Of a DNA stretch of 64,000 nt, positions 15,071 to 28,337 are shown piece by piece. The stretch covers positions 34,158,755-34,222,754 of the forward strand of contig NC_053048.1 in assembly GCF_003473485.1 (NCBI RefSeq), written 5' to 3'. The notes beneath the pieces are model-generated. The model searched no databases and was not told the origin of the DNA. It saw nothing but the letters and a program-made list of their open reading frames with translations. The translations under genes were made by a program, and so were the position numbers. Each line of letters starts with the position of its first letter. Position 1 is the stretch's first letter. This stretch comes from Medicago truncatula. Its lineage: Eukaryota; Streptophyta; Magnoliopsida; Fabales; Fabaceae.

Positions 15071-15948
15071 ACTTCACACCATGCATTGGCATTGGCTTAA
15101 GATATCAACACTATTTCTTAGTAGTTGTATTTGTATTTGTATTTGTGAACAGTGATACACTGTCGCATGAATTGGTATCAAGAAACATTTTCATCGTTCG
15201 CTTCAATTCAGTAGTCATGTGAACTTTGGCCATGCAGCTCTACAATTGTTGAGCTGACTTTGCTAGAACTTGTGTTTGGAGAAAATAAATTGCATTATTT
15301 ATACTCTTTAATCAAGTTATTTAGGATAATATTTGTTTAGTTATTTAGATGATTAATGGTTTGCATTTTGAAAATAAATTAACTTTGAGCTGTTATCATA
15401 TAGGAGAATTAAATAAGTATTCAGTCTCTTTTCTATCTTGTAGATTATATTCTACAAAATTGGATTTTTTTTCTTTTCAAAGTACATTAAATGATGTCAA
15501 TTTTTTAAGGTACAATAATTTATTTATCATTCATAAAAGAAAACACATGTACCAAACAAATCCATTCAAAAAACGTTATTAAATTCTGAAAAAATGATAG
15601 TTAAAGTTCTAAAATGTCTATCAGGGATTCAGGGGTCTTTAATTTGGATTTGTTATCAAATGCATTCTAACACTATTCACTTGGTTTTAGATGCATCCAT
15701 GATATTACCAATTTTTATTAAACGTTTTTTATTTTATTTCTCATGGAGTCCTAAAATATATATTTATTTTTATCATGACAATTTTAATTGTTTGGAATAT
15801 TTGGATGAGGTTTCAAGTGATTTTGAACCAAGAAAATATATAGAAAAAAGGGTGGATAAAGTAATGAGAAATAAAAATGTTTCAAGTACATGAAAACAAG
15901 CTGAGAGACACTAATAACATTGTTTTTTTGTCTTAAAAAGTAACATTC
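15071..15948. other. S6K 3' region and S6K-STN8 spacer
   Basis: The first 200-230 nt are probably S6K 3' UTR (tgtatttgtatttgtatttgtg repeat, then gaaaataaattgc near 15280). The rest is very AT-rich. An open frame at 15594-15893 has no recognisable domain and is not called as a gene. The STN8 leader begins near 15900. Confidence 0.5.
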
Positions 15949-18900
15949 ATGGCTTCCTTACTATCTACAACAACTACACCTACACTTCAACATACTCATA
16001 ATAAAATCTGCTTCTCTCCTCTAAAACTCACCACTCCATTAAGCAATTCTTTCTTAACAACATACCTTTTCAACAAGAATCACTCTACAAGGTGCAATGC
16101 ATTTTTTGATATTATCCCCAAAGACTTGTTATTGAACAATACATTTTATTTGGATAAGTTTCAGAGTGTGAGTGAGGATTTATCAGACATGCAGAGGTTG
16201 GAGATTTTGGTCTTTGTTGGTTTGGCATGGTTTTATCTAACTGCAAGACCAGGTGTTCTTATTGGTGCTATTGATGCATACCTTTTGGCTCCAATGCAAT
16301 TTGTTTTGGATAGTTTATCTGGAAGGAGAAATTTGAAGAGGAGTGATTTCTTGATTGGTGGTAAGATAGGAGAAGGGTCATTTGGTGTTGTTTATTCTGC
16401 TGTTTTGGTAACAAAGGATGTGAAAGAGATGATGCTCAAGAGTGGAGGAGGTAAGTTGGATGCTAAATCTAAGGATAAAGTCATTCTTAAAAAGGTATTA
16501 TTTATTGAGATGTTCTTTTATTCTTCATTGCTTCTTAATTTAATGGTTTTATTGTTGGAATAGTTATGGCTTTCACTTCATTTGAACTAAATTGATACTA
16601 TTTGCTGAGCTTGTTTCTGTACTTGAATCTGATGCAGTTGTTTGTATATATCTTAAAAAGTTATGTTTTTTTTAATTTTTGGATATATTTAAGATTTGGT
16701 TGGTGTAATAGATATCTAGACTTTCATATATTTTATAGGGATAAAATATCTGCAGTACCTATGAAGTATTTATTTTTGAGTTTAGTCCTTATACAAATTT
16801 TACTATTTTTTGCCATCATATTTAACATAACAAGGTGATTTTAGTCCATGCAGAGAGACTAAAAGTACTTTGTTTTTATGAAAGGCGAGGGTAAAAATGG
16901 CTTTTTTCTCTCTCTTTCTAATCCAACGTAATATGGGTCTTTGACCTAGCAGGCTCCCCAAAGTATCCCCACGGCTTATGCCCTTTGAAACTGCTATGAG
17001 ACTAATCCTCGAGTTGGCAGCGGAACATCCGATTTTTTCACGGGATTTGACTGCCTTCCAAATGAGTGACTCGAGGAAACAAACTCGTATTCTTTGCCTG
17101 AGGGAGAGTCATGTTATCAACTCTCCCAAGACTTTGTTACTGAAATGTATAAATTTTTTGTAATGACTAAAATCAGATATATAGGATGTATGTATTTCAC
17201 TATCTTTTCTTGTTATAATTCGAAAGCAAAAATAGAATCTGATTGATGGAAAATGCAGGTGAAGGTTGGAATTGAAGGAGCTAAAGAATTTGGTGATTAT
17301 GAAGAGTGGTTCAATTATAGACTCTCAAGAGCAGCTCCTGAAACATGTGCCAAGTTCCTTGGAAGTTTTGTAGCTGATAAAACCAATTCACAATTCACAA
17401 AAGGTGGAAAATGGCTTGTTTGGAAATTTGAGGTGCTACATCATGAGTTCTGAACATTTTCAATTATGCAGCTTCTGCTATTTGCTTGCAACACTATCTA
17501 CTGTTTCACATAGCCGATTTTTGGCATTTCGCTACTTTCCTTTATCTACTAGTACTACTGATAACACTGATTTGACCAAGTTTCATGTAATCATATTATT
17601 TCCAAAATAATTGGTGGGATATGATTGAATAGGTGTCTAAAACGTTTTTACACTGTCAGCGAATGGCATTTAAATTCTTTATTTGAATGAATTGCACAAG
17701 AATGCATGACATATGCTACATATACATATTTTAGGAAATAAATTACCAACTGTTCTATATACTAATTGCAGGGTTGTCCATATCACAGGGAGACCGCACT
17801 CTTGCTGATTATATGACAGATAAAAACTTCCCTTCGAACTTAGAATCTGTCATGTTTCGAAATGCGTTGCAAGGTATAGACTCTTCAAAAAGAAATGCAT
17901 TGATCATCAAGCAAATAATGCGCCAAATCATTACATCTCTTAAGAAAATTCACGACACTGGCATCGTTCACAGGGATGTAAAGCCTTCCAACTTGGTTGT
18001 TACAAAAAAAGGGCAGATTAAACTCATTGATTTTGGTGCAGCAACAGACCTTAGAATTGGAAAGAATTATGTGCCTAATTATACACCTTTGGATCCTGAT
18101 TACTGTCCTCCTGAACTATATGTTCTACCACAAGAAACACAAAGTCTTCCTCCAGAACCAATTGCAGCTTTAATCTCACCAATCTTGTGGCAGGTTTTAT
18201 TTCTGTTATCCTATTTATATAGGCTCTGTTTGGGTTATCAGCGCATATCATATAAGTTCTTATGTATAAACTATTTCTATAACAAAAGTTCAAATAAAAT
18301 CAAACTTTTTTCATATAAGTAATAAGATGTTTTCATAAGCTATCTTTGAGAACTTGAAAATGAGTTGAAAAAAACTCAAGAACATGTGATAAGCTGATAT
18401 CAGAAGAGAAGTATATAGGCCAAGATATTGATAGAATCAAACATAACTTTTAAGAATACATTAGGTAGTATTTTGGCTAATGTTCCTTAGTTAGAAATAT
18501 CTATAGTAGAATTTATATTATTTTTACTATTATGTTTGCATCAGCAAGAATTTTCAGATATCATAATCATTTTCTAATTAGGTCTAGTTATGATAAGCTT
18601 CTAGCTTATGAAAGCTTCAATGCTTACACAAAAATGCTTATAGGCTTATAGATGTTTATTGAGAAATTAAATAATACAGCTTCTGAAAAACTTAACTGTA
18701 GAAGCAAATATCAACATAAGTGAGAAGCTCTTGCTTAAAAAAAGCCTAATTATTTATTATAAGATTACTTTGATCTCTCTTTTTATCATAAGCATTCCTA
18801 GAGAATTTTATCAAACTGATTCTTAATCTGTATGGAGTTATTTCCTTCAAGCAAACACACTATGTATGCAACATGCATTTATACTCTTCCTTGTCTGTTT

Positions 18901-19307
18901 CAAATATATATATATATATTTAGTAATAAAGTGAAGCTCTGTGATTACTGTTGCAGTTAAACAGTCCTGATCTCTTTGATATGTATTCTGCTGGAATTGT
19001 ACTCTTGCAAATTGCAATACCAACCTTAAGGTCTCAAGCTGCTTTGAAGAATTTCAATTTGGAAATGAGGACATATGGATATGATTTGAACAAATGGAGG
19101 GACTCTACTCGCATGAAGTCTAACTTCCAAATCCTTGATAGTGATTCTGGTAGAGGTTGGGACTTAGCATCAAAGCTTATCTCCAAAAGAAGTTCCGAAA
19201 GAAGAAGGCGTTTATCTGCTGCTTCTGCTTTGAGGCATCCTTATTTTCTTCTTGGTGGTGATCAGGCAGCTGCAGTTCTTTCTAAATTCAGCTTTAGCAC
19301 AAAGTGA
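15949..19307 (+). CDS. STN8: Thylakoid serine/threonine protein kinase STN8 (491 aa)
   Basis: Exons are 15949-16494, 17259-17432, 17789-18193 and 18957-19307, all with phase-0 junctions, giving 1476 nt. The N-terminus (MASLLSTTTTPTLQH) is a Ser/Thr-rich transit peptide. Residues 85-120 hold hydrophobic segments (ILVFVGLAWFYLTARPGVLI) that anchor the STN kinases in the thylakoid. The kinase domain has the glycine loop GKIGEGSFGVVYS (138-150), an ILKK lysine (181), HRDVKPSNLV (301-310) and DFG (321-323). The C-terminus is LLGGDQAAAVLSKFSFSTK. By family, STN8 phosphorylates photosystem II core proteins (D1, D2, CP43) and affects grana folding and PSII repair. At exon 3 a nearer acceptor at 17771 would break the frame, so 17788 is used. 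This is the intact parent of the broken copies to the right. Confidence 0.96.
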
Positions 19308-19324
19308 ACAGCTTATAAATTTTT

Positions 19325-19580
19325 GGTTTGTTTGGATAAGTTTATTTGAGTTTATCTACAGGCATAAACACGTGTGAGATTGTTTGAGAAAGCTTAAGGA
19401 TACGGCCTATAATATGCCCATAAACTGTTTCTAGCTTATTTTCGTAAGCTCTCTTGGATAGCATATTAAAAAAACTTATAGCTTGTATATAAGTAGTTTG
19501 ACTTAATTTTATCTTTTGTTATACACATAGCTTATAAGAGCTTATACTATAAACACTTAATTATAAGTTGTTTATCCAAA
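19325..19580. repeat. MITE-like element in the STN8 3' flank
   Basis: Begins gtttgtttggataag and ends gttgtttatccaaatg. It is the same family as 6727-7014. The copy at 30405-30600 in the downstream STN8 pseudogene is orthologous, so this insertion predates the segmental duplication. Confidence 0.6.
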
Positions 19581-19690
19581 TGTAAGTATATTTATCTCAT
19601 TTTATGATTCTTTCATTTTTCTTTTTCATACTTATACATGCATGACAGCTTTATATCACCATAGCTTTACAATTGGTAACTTTACGTAAG

Positions 19691-20118
19691 TTAGAGTTCA
19701 TCATGATATAGGATCTTCTCCCAACATATTTTTTTTCTTCTTACAACTCCAATTGCATTTGGAAGAACACAACTAGTTAAACAAAGCAAGCCTATAGGAT
19801 TGAAGGGATACAATACTTGAAGTGGAAGGGGATTTTGAGAAAACAAGCATAACCATCATCCATATTATCCGTTAATCCTTCAGATAACACCTGCCACACG
19901 AGGCTTCCAGCTCCACTCCCTCCTTTCTTTGTTGAATTTAGGATGGAACTGTTAACGGTGCTTATTAATGTGTCTCTATATGTTGAGTTGTAGCCAGGAT
20001 TCTTGGAAGATACATGTGAGTAGAAGCAAAGTTTACACAAAGAACTTGGTGGTTCCTAATGGAATGAACTTCATACTCTGGTGTGTTGAATGGCCATAAA
20101 ATCCTTCTAGTCCAATTT
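19691..20118 (-). pseudogene. Endo-beta-mannanase remnant (exons 5 and 6 fused)
   Basis: Homologous to the last two exons of the MAN genes at 22328 and 44123. The stop (tta at 19691-19693) and the [13 protein letters not shown] and [12 protein letters not shown] segments are recognisable. Exon 6 is joined directly to exon 5 (about 20013) with the nucleophile-bearing EFG segment and intron 5 deleted. A second deletion lies in exon 5, and exons 1-4 are absent. The frame breaks after DDGYA. It sits tail-to-tail with STN8, the same arrangement as the intact MAN genes have with STN8 pseudogene copies. Confidence 0.85.
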
Positions 20119-20605
20119 ATAGTCGATTGAATGCATGAAGGTAAAGTAATTCTTAATGTTATACCTAAGCAAGTTAAATGGTATAGTAGTATTAATTCAT
20201 ACCCCTCTAACTAGTGTCTAAGCAGATATTTACAAAGTTGGAGAACAAAAAAATTTCAATAACGTCAAACCTCATGCTGAAAAGATTCTACTTAGAAGCA
20301 TATGAATAGTTTTTAAATATCGTTAGCACGCCCATCAGATTCAACTTTGGACACAAAGTGAACAATAGCCAAACAGAGTTCACGATTAAGTAGAAAAGAA
20401 AGAAATAAAGCTTCTAAAGTAAATATCGTAACACAAAGCCAAACCAGATAAAAATAAACACATATCAAATCTTATAATAAAACAAAAAATTACAATATTT
20501 CATGGCATAAATGAATACATCTCTTAAGAAAATTACATATCAAATCTTATAATAAAACAAAAATTACATGTGCGTAAATGAATACATGTACATATGATAT
20601 ATCAC
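20119..20605. other. Spacer between array units
   Basis: AT-rich, no gene. A short local repeat (catatcaaatcttataataaaacaaaa) occurs twice at about 20460 and 20536. Confidence 0.4.
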
Positions 20606-21838
20606 TGATCATCAAGCAAATAATGCGCCAAATAGTTACATCTCTTAAGAAAATTCATGACACTGGCACTGTTCACAGGGATATAAAGCCTTCAAACTTG
20701 GTTGTTACAAAACAAGGTCGGATCAAATTCGTTGATTTTGGTGCAGCAACAGATCTTAGGATTTTCGTCAACCTGAACTGTATCTTCTACCGCAAGAAAC
20801 ACCAAATCTTCCTCCATAGCCAATTGCAGCTTGACTCACCAATATTGTGGCAGGTCTGACATCTTTTATCCTATTTAAATATGTATTCAAATTAATATAA
20901 AATTGGCTTCTAACAATTTTTTATATTAGTAAAAGAAGTATATAGGCCAACATATTGATAGAATCACACGCAACTTTGAAGTACACATACATTAATAAGT
21001 ACTATTTTGGCTAATATGTTCCTTAATTTGAAATATGTTCAGATGGATTTATATTCTTCTATTACCTATTGTGGTATCTTTTACTAATTAAGGACCTATT
21101 TGGTTAAACAGCTTAATTTGCAGCTTATAGCAAAAACAGTTATCATACAAGCGCTTGTGAGTAAGCTATTTCTATTACACAAGTTAGGTTTCAATATCAA
21201 AATAAGTTTATGTTTCTTCACTCGGAAAAATGCTTAAGAGCTTTTAAATGTTAATAGATAAATTAGAGGTCTGCTTTGATTCAATTATTTCAGCTAAGCT
21301 ACTGACGTAATTACTTGTGAGACTGTTTGAGAGAGTTTATAGAAACCACTTTAACATGTCCATAAGCTCTCCAGGATAAATTATGAAAACAGTTTGTAGC
21401 CTATACAAAAATAATTGCACTATGCTTTTTCTTTTGTGTGCAACATGCATTTATGCTCTTCTTTGTCTGATTGGAATATGCAAGTTAAGTACTAAAACAG
21501 AGATCTGTGATTACTGTTGCAGTTAAACATTCCTGGAATTGTGCTCCTTCCAATGGCAATACCAACCTTGAGGTCTCCGGTTGCTTTGAAGAATTTCAAT
21601 TTGGAAATGAGGACATATGTATATGATTTTAACAAATGGAGAGACGATCTACTTGCATCAAGTCTAACTTCCAAACCCTTGATGGCGATTCAGGTATAGG
21701 CTGGGACTTAGCATTAAAACTTATCTCCAAAAGATGAATCATTTATCCACTGATTCTGCTTTGAAGCATCCATACTTTCTTCTTGGTGGTGATCAGGCAG
21801 CCGCAGTTCTTTCTAAATTCAGCTTTAGCACAAAGTGA
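20606..21838 (+). pseudogene. STN8 pseudogene copy B (exons 3 and 4 only)
   Basis: Exon-3 homology covers 20606-20853 (KQIMRQIVTSLKKIHDTG, HRDIKPSNLV, DFGAATDLRI). After that, 51 nt of the parent are replaced by 8 nt at 20764-20771, which shifts the frame. Exon-4 homology is 21523-21838 with its acceptor retained. It lacks the LFDMYSA segment, has other small indels, and ends in the parental AVLSKFSFSTK and TGA. Exons 1 and 2 are missing. The intron between contains MITE-like sequence. Confidence 0.9.
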
Positions 21839-22327
21839 GCTGCTTATAAATGTTTCTGTTTGGATTGGTTTATTTAAGATTGTCTGCTGACATAAATATT
21901 TGTGAGACCGGGAGAGCTTAAGGAAACACTCATGACATGTCCATAAGCTGTTTTCAGCTTATTTCCATAAACTCTGGAAGGCAGCTCATCAAAACAATAT
22001 ATAGTTTGTATGAAAACAATTTGACTTCTTTTTTTTTTAATTTATTTTTTTATAGAAATAGCTTATACATGTTTATCCAAACACGACCTTTATGTAAGTA
22101 TATTTGTCATTTTCAATCATATTACTCACAAGATGAGATGATATATTCAATGACATTTTGCACTTTTATTTGTCTATTATTGGCAGGTATGCATAACTGG
22201 TAAATGTAATCAGTGAAAAATATCATAACACGCTTCTATCTTAAGATGGTGAGCTTGCATAACTACACAAATTCAACCTGTGTGGTTTTATATGGCTATA
22301 GCTTTACAAAGGGAAACTTTACATAAG

Positions 22328-24984
22328 TTAGAGTTCATCATGATAGAGTATCTTCTCCAACATTTTCTTCTTCTTACAACTCCAATTGCATCTGGTAGAA
22401 CACACCGAGTTGAACAAAGCAAGCCTCGTGGATTGAAGGGTTACAATACTTGAAGTGGAAGGAGATTTTGAGAAAACAATAGCATAGCCGTCATCCATAT
22501 TATCGGTTCCTTCAGGAAATACCTGCCACAAAAGGCTTCCAGCTCCACTCCCTCCTTTCTTTGTGGAGTTTAGGACTGCGCTGTAAACAGTGCTTATTAG
22601 TGTGTCTCTATATGTTGAGTTGTAGCCAGGATCCTTGGATGATACACCAAACTCAGAAAAAACAACTGGCATTCCAAGATACTTTTCAGCATCCTCTATG
22701 TGTGCATCCATCCATGATTTTACAAATGAGATATGTGTATCAGCAATTTGTGGTGAAACCCTTCAAACAAGATGACTGACTTAGTTATAAACGGTTATAC
22801 TATTCATGTTCAAAGGTGTGCATTTAAATAAAGAACCAACCACGTTATTATGTAGACAAAAAGTGTTGGTTCAAATAACTCTGCAGTCTGATCTTAGTCC
22901 CTCCAGTTTTTAAAGTTTTAGTCTTTGAAACATTAGAAAAATTGCTTTTGAACCTTGTTGTTTTAGTTTCAGTTCCTATAAATATTTGTGTATTTTGGAA
23001 ACAGTTGCTGTAATATGTGGATATCCCTAAAATGGAGGGCAATCCGACAACTTGTTACAACATGAACAAAATGAAAACAATATTTCAATGTTTTAGGACT
23101 AAAACCAAAAAAAGGAAGAATGAGGGGGGCTGGTTAGAAAATGTATATATTACAAGGGCCAAATGTTAATAAATAGTGTTTATCACAGACTAGCAAATAG
23201 TAGAAAAACTTCAGAAACTTACCAAGAGTCAGCATACATGTGAACAGAAGCAAAGTCCACTCCAAGAACCTGATGGTTCCTAATAAAATCAGTTCCAACC
23301 TGTTGAGCATATGTATTTGGATTGAACTGAAGTCTCTGAGGTGTTGAAGGGCCATAAAATCCTTCTAGTCCAATCTCCACTAGGTGTTTTGGATCAATTT
23401 TCTTCACATGGAATGCCATTTCTTGTATCCAATCCTGTATTATATATTCACAAGTGAAAAGTTGTTGAGTTGAGTGCAACTACATGATATCAATATAAGT
23501 TTGTTATAATGATATCCAGAAGAAGTTTACAAGGGGCAAACCTGTAACTTGTCACCTGTGGGATCAGAGTTGCATCTAGGCTCATTCATGAGTTCCCAAG
23601 CAAAAATGGTAGGATCTTCCTTATAAGTGATATTTGTGAATGTGTTAACTCTATTGAGCACAGTCTACACAGTGAAATTTAACTTAGTCATTGCAGTATA
23701 TACCAAACAAGCTTTAAAGTAAGCAATGTTGGTTTTGAGCTGTAGCATTTAAGAAAGGAACTTGCCTTAACGTGGGACTTGTAGTAGCTTCTAAGGGTTG
23801 AATGTGTGTAGAAGTCATCATCAGAGGTCAAGTTAAGGCCAGCATCTTTGCCCCATTTCACATATTGTGCTTTTCCACCATATGCCTCCCAATTGTTGGC
23901 CAATGATAATATCAGCCTGATTTTGTATTTCTTTGCTTCACTTACCACAAAGTCCAAGGCCTGTAGATCAATCATAACCATAACCATCAAATCATACAAA
24001 CATTTGATTTTATTCGTAACAACTTTTAAAATCATTCATTTAATTGGCTGTGATGTGCTTTGCAGACAACGCAAAACTTTTTACGGTGACAGTGTATACA
24101 AATTAAACTCATTAAGTTAAGGAGTACCTTGAAGACTTCTTCGTCATAAACCGAAGGGGATTTTTGTAGGGCCCGCCATTGGCCATCATTGAAAGCCCAA
24201 GTCCTACAAACTGTCATACCTAGTGAGGATGCTTGTTTGAAAACCTCAGTGACTTTTCCTCTGGTGGAGTCATCTGCAGCAAACATCATTAACCAGTATG
24301 TGTTGAATCCATTTATATAGAAAGGCTGACCATTCACCACAAATTGGTTTCCTTTCTTCCCTACCATTTGCCATTCATCCTCTTCCATGTCCCACATTGT
24401 TTCACTTCTAACACCATTACAAAAAACCAATATTTAATTCAATTTTCAAGGTTAAAAGAACAAACATATCATCATCATCCATTGTCACCATCGGCTGCAA
24501 TTTGGGGTTGAAACCGACCATTGACAACGACATCCCACACATCCATATCCACCGATTGGATGTGAACACCGAAAGAGTTTTAAACAAAAGGTTCAGAAGG
24601 TTTAAACTCTAGAAATTAACATCATTGCTAATTTACAAACATTTGTCTGCTAAACTAAAATGATCATAGGACAACTAAAAAAATGTAACATAAAAAAATT
24701 GACATAAAATTGCAATCCAATTTAAAAATAATGAAAAATCCATACTTTAATAAACAAAATTTTAAAGAAACCTCGTACAAAAAAGTTCGTATATTGGTTG
24801 GCTAGTAAATAGTAATATAGAACAGCTAGAGGGTGCATGCATGATCATACCCATAATTTGTGATAGGTTTATGTACATGATCTTGTCCTTCCTTTTGTGC
24901 CTCTTCATCCACCCTACTAACAGCATTAGAACTTAGAATCAAAAGAAGGAATAAAAAAATAATAGGCATTCCCATTTTCTTCAT
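22328..24984 (-). CDS. MAN: Mannan endo-1,4-beta-mannosidase, GH5 (458 aa), copy 1
   Basis: Exons in transcription order are 24851-24984, 24128-24407, 23766-23960, 23542-23664, 23223-23434 and 22328-22760, totalling 1377 nt. The N-terminus [20 protein letters not shown] is a signal peptide, so the enzyme is secreted. The catalytic acid/base is Glu231 in WELMNEPRC and the nucleophile is Glu351 in [21 protein letters not shown] and [11 protein letters not shown] are typical family blocks. The enzyme cuts the beta-1,4-mannan backbone of wall or seed (galacto)mannans. Intron 3 starts with GC rather than GT (AAG|GCAAG). The neighbour to the left is a broken STN8 copy in tail-to-tail orientation. 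Intron 1 is about 280 bp longer than in copy 2. Confidence 0.95.
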
Positions 24985-25285
24985 TGAGATTGGTTACTTA
25001 GCCACAATATAATGTCCATGCTCTATTAGGGCATGTTATTAAATATCTGAACATTTTAAGTTATCTTTCCATAGAAATCGATCAAACTTAGAAGGTTAGC
25101 GGGCAAGTATAAAGTACATTCTATATCTAACTTTAAAGTGAAGAAAATATTTTCTATGTTCCATTTTTAAGCAATGGTTTATACAAGTGAAGGAGTAAAG
25201 TTACAAAAACATCACCTTTGTTTCCTAAGGCACTTTCAAGTGGGTTCCACAGTATAGACTTATAGAGAGAGGCTTATGGTCGACA
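24985..25285 (-). promoter_or_regulatory. Upstream flank of MAN copy 1, shared with other copies
   Basis: About 280 bp upstream of the MAN start codon is nearly the same in front of MAN copy 2 (46452-46720) and the exon-1 remnant (39736-40035). It includes ttacttagccacaatataatg and gttatacaagtgaaggagtaaag-like words. It ends where STN8 intron-3 sequence begins (atatatgcttataagc). Promoter function is inference from position and conservation. Confidence 0.5.
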
Positions 25286-25822
25286 TATATATGCTTATAA
25301 GCTTATAGATGTGTATTGAGAAATTATATAATACAGCTTCTAAAAAACTGAACTTTAGAATCAAATTTCAACATATGTGAGAAGCTCTTGCTTAAACAAA
25401 TGCTTAATTATTTATTATAAGATTATTTTGATCTCTCTTTTTATCATAAGTATTCATAGAGAATTTTATCAAACTGATTCTTAATCCATACGGAGTTATT
25501 TCCTTCCTTGTGTATGCAACATGCATTTATACTCTTCCTTGTCTGTTTCAAATATATATATTTAGTAATAAAGTGAAGCTCTGTGATTACTGTTGCAGTT
25601 AAACAGTCCTGATCTCTTTGATATGTATTCTGCTGGAATTGTACTCTTGCAAATTGCAATTCCAACCTTAAGGTCTCAAGCTGCTTTGAAGAATTTCAAT
25701 TTGGAAATGAGGACATATGGATATGATTTGAACAAATGGAGGGACTCTACTCGCATGAAATCTAACTTCCAAATCCTTGATAGTGAGTCTGGTAGAGGTT
25801 GGGACTTAGCATCAAAGCTTAT

Positions 25823-27027
25823 TGATAGATATTTTAGCAAGTGTACTAAATACTATCGAAGTAGTAAAAATATCGTTCCCACGAGGACTGTGTTAATCTC
25901 AATTTAGCAATAAGGTTAATATCTAGGATGTGTAAATTTCTTTTAGTGCCCGAGGCAGTAGTTTTGATTGCATAAATTTAAATAACAGAAAATAAGATAG
26001 ATAGTTTTGGAAAAGACAAGGAGAGAGATGAGATCAGGTCTTTCGAATCATCGATGTTCCCCTAATTGGTATACTGCACCTATTTGTATTAATGATTTTC
26101 TAGTTCCACGATAGTTAACAAAATAGCCCTAATCAATCCCTTGAGTTAGGACTCTCTTCTCAAACTACAGCCCCTAATTCCTTAGGTGGTCTAATAATTC
26201 TCGAAGGTTTAAAGCACGTTAACCTAATATCACTAACAAACGATTATCCATTCCTAGACTAACCATGTTTATTAGAACAATTCAATTAGGTCTAAGTCGA
26301 AAGCTAGGGTCAGTAGTCATTCGTTTTCACCAAATCATGTTTATATTTGATCAGGATATAAAAAGCATAAAGAACAATTGAATTGAATAAAAACTAGATT
26401 GTCATTAATAATAAATAGAGTTTCACAGCAACATGGATCAATTAGGGTTACAAGGAATCATCTCAGACCTAATCTCTAAGAGATTTAGCTACTCATAATT
26501 GAGTTTACAAATAGCATAATCAATGGAAAAATTAAAACATACATAAACTGGATTAGAGATGATGAAATCGCCCCTTCTGCAGTCTTCTGGGTGTTAAAAT
26601 CGCACTTTAGCTCTCCAAAATCGTAATCCTTATTTTCAGAATAGTCTTCAGTTTAAATAGGCAACATTTTCTGCGTTCAAAATCGCGCCACGCCTCATAA
26701 AATCGCGCCACGACTCTGAAAAATCGCGCCACGCCACCAGAAATCGTACCACGATTTCTGTGGCAGAACCAAACCTTCATTCTGGTCACAAAATCGCACT
26801 ACGCCACTCAAAATCGCGCCACGGTTGCCAATTTCCAGCACTTCCAGAATTTCTGCTTTTTACACCCCCAGGCTGTCTAAAATTGCTACAGACTCAATAC
26901 AAACATCAAAACAACTGTTTCTTCAAAATCTTGTATTTTTCATGCTTTCCTTGTTGTTTAAGCTTGCTTGTGAACTCAAAATTATCATAAAAAGACTCTA
27001 AAAATAGCAAATGACTGACTGTCATCA
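25823..27027 (-). repeat. Left LTR (3' LTR of the minus-strand element), 1205 bp
   Basis: Begins tgatagatatttt and ends ctgtcatca. It contains a small array of aaaatcgcgccacg units at about 26682-26825, with more units than the partner LTR. Confidence 0.92.
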
Positions 27028-28337
27028 CAACCCCAAACTTGAACCATTCCTTGTCCTCAAGGAATTTACTTGTAATATTGACAATCGACAGTAAAATAAC
27101 AATTACCTGATCAAGCGATAGTACTCAAAAGTTCATCACCTTACTAGCTAAAGATGAGCTAGTTTGACTTGTTAGCAACCACCAATTCACAACTCCACGC
27201 AACAATATGAAAGGGTTCACACACAGTCGACATGCAATCTACATATTACCATACGTTTGAAAAGTTTCTAAACATCAATCAAAATCAATGTCAATGCACA
27301 CTTTGAAGTTTTAAAGGGTTATAACAGGGCTTAGGTGAAGGTGGGATAATATTTGGATAAGTAGGCTACATAAAATTTGAGTTAGGCATTCCTACGGAAG
27401 TTAAGCACAAAAATCAATCCATCATTCATTCACCTTTAGGAACAACAATTCTTGCAAGGGTACTAGAGATTATTTATAACAATTGGGACAATCGAGTTTG
27501 AAGTTACTCGGTTTTTCAATGTTTTGTCCCTTTTTCATTCAATTTTTTTTTTTTTTGAATACACCATTTGACATATTGTTTTCATGAGAATGTTCTTATT
27601 ATTATTTTTTTCTTGTTCTCTAGTATCCCCACCCCAAACTTAATTGGTTGCAAAATCCAATAGCAACCCCAAACTTAATATTTAGCAACATTCTACAATG
27701 CCTAACTCAGAAAAACAAAAAGGGATAAATCCTAAAAGTCTCTAAGCTTGTAATGTAGTTTGTCACCGAACAAAAAGATCTAAACCTATCGGCTCAATTT
27801 GGCTAAAGAAAGAATAAAATTTCAAAACAATCAGGGTAGGTTTCAAAAGGCTCACAGGACCAAGCACTTTTGTCTCAGTGTGTATATGACAAAGATCAAT
27901 CGACAGTAGAGAAAAATTGCAAGTTCTACAAATGTAAATGCATGGAACACTCTTTAGAAGTAAATTGGAAAATAAAATTTGGCCATGAACCTTACAGTTT
28001 AGATTTCTGGGAGTTGTGACTACCTATCTTTCACTGCCGTACACTTCGCCTTTGAAACACAAGTCACTCCTCCTTTTGAACTTTTGGAATACCACTTGAG
28101 CAAACATTTGTTACTAAACTGGAAAAAGTCAACAAACAAGCAAATTCATCAATAATAAACAAGTTCAGATTCAATCACATAACAGGGGGAAACAACTGAG
28201 TTATTCAAACACACTGACAATTGTCTGACTCAACAATAGGAATAAAATATTGAAAATAAAAACATAAATAAAAATGATGGATTGCCTCCCACCAAACGCT
28301 TTATTTTACGTCATTGAGCTTGACGCTCCAACCACTG

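Noticed and set aside
15594..15893. Possible small gene of 99 codons
   Set aside because: Very AT-rich, no signal peptide, domain or family likeness, and it lies directly before the STN8 leader.
17772..17788. Earlier acceptor for STN8 exon 3
   Set aside because: Adds 17 nt and breaks the reading frame; the acceptor at 17787-17788 restores the GDRTLADYM kinase sequence.
26682..26825. CRISPR-like short repeats
   Set aside because: Imperfect tandem units inside an LTR of a plant retrotransposon; no spacers of constant length and not a prokaryotic context.
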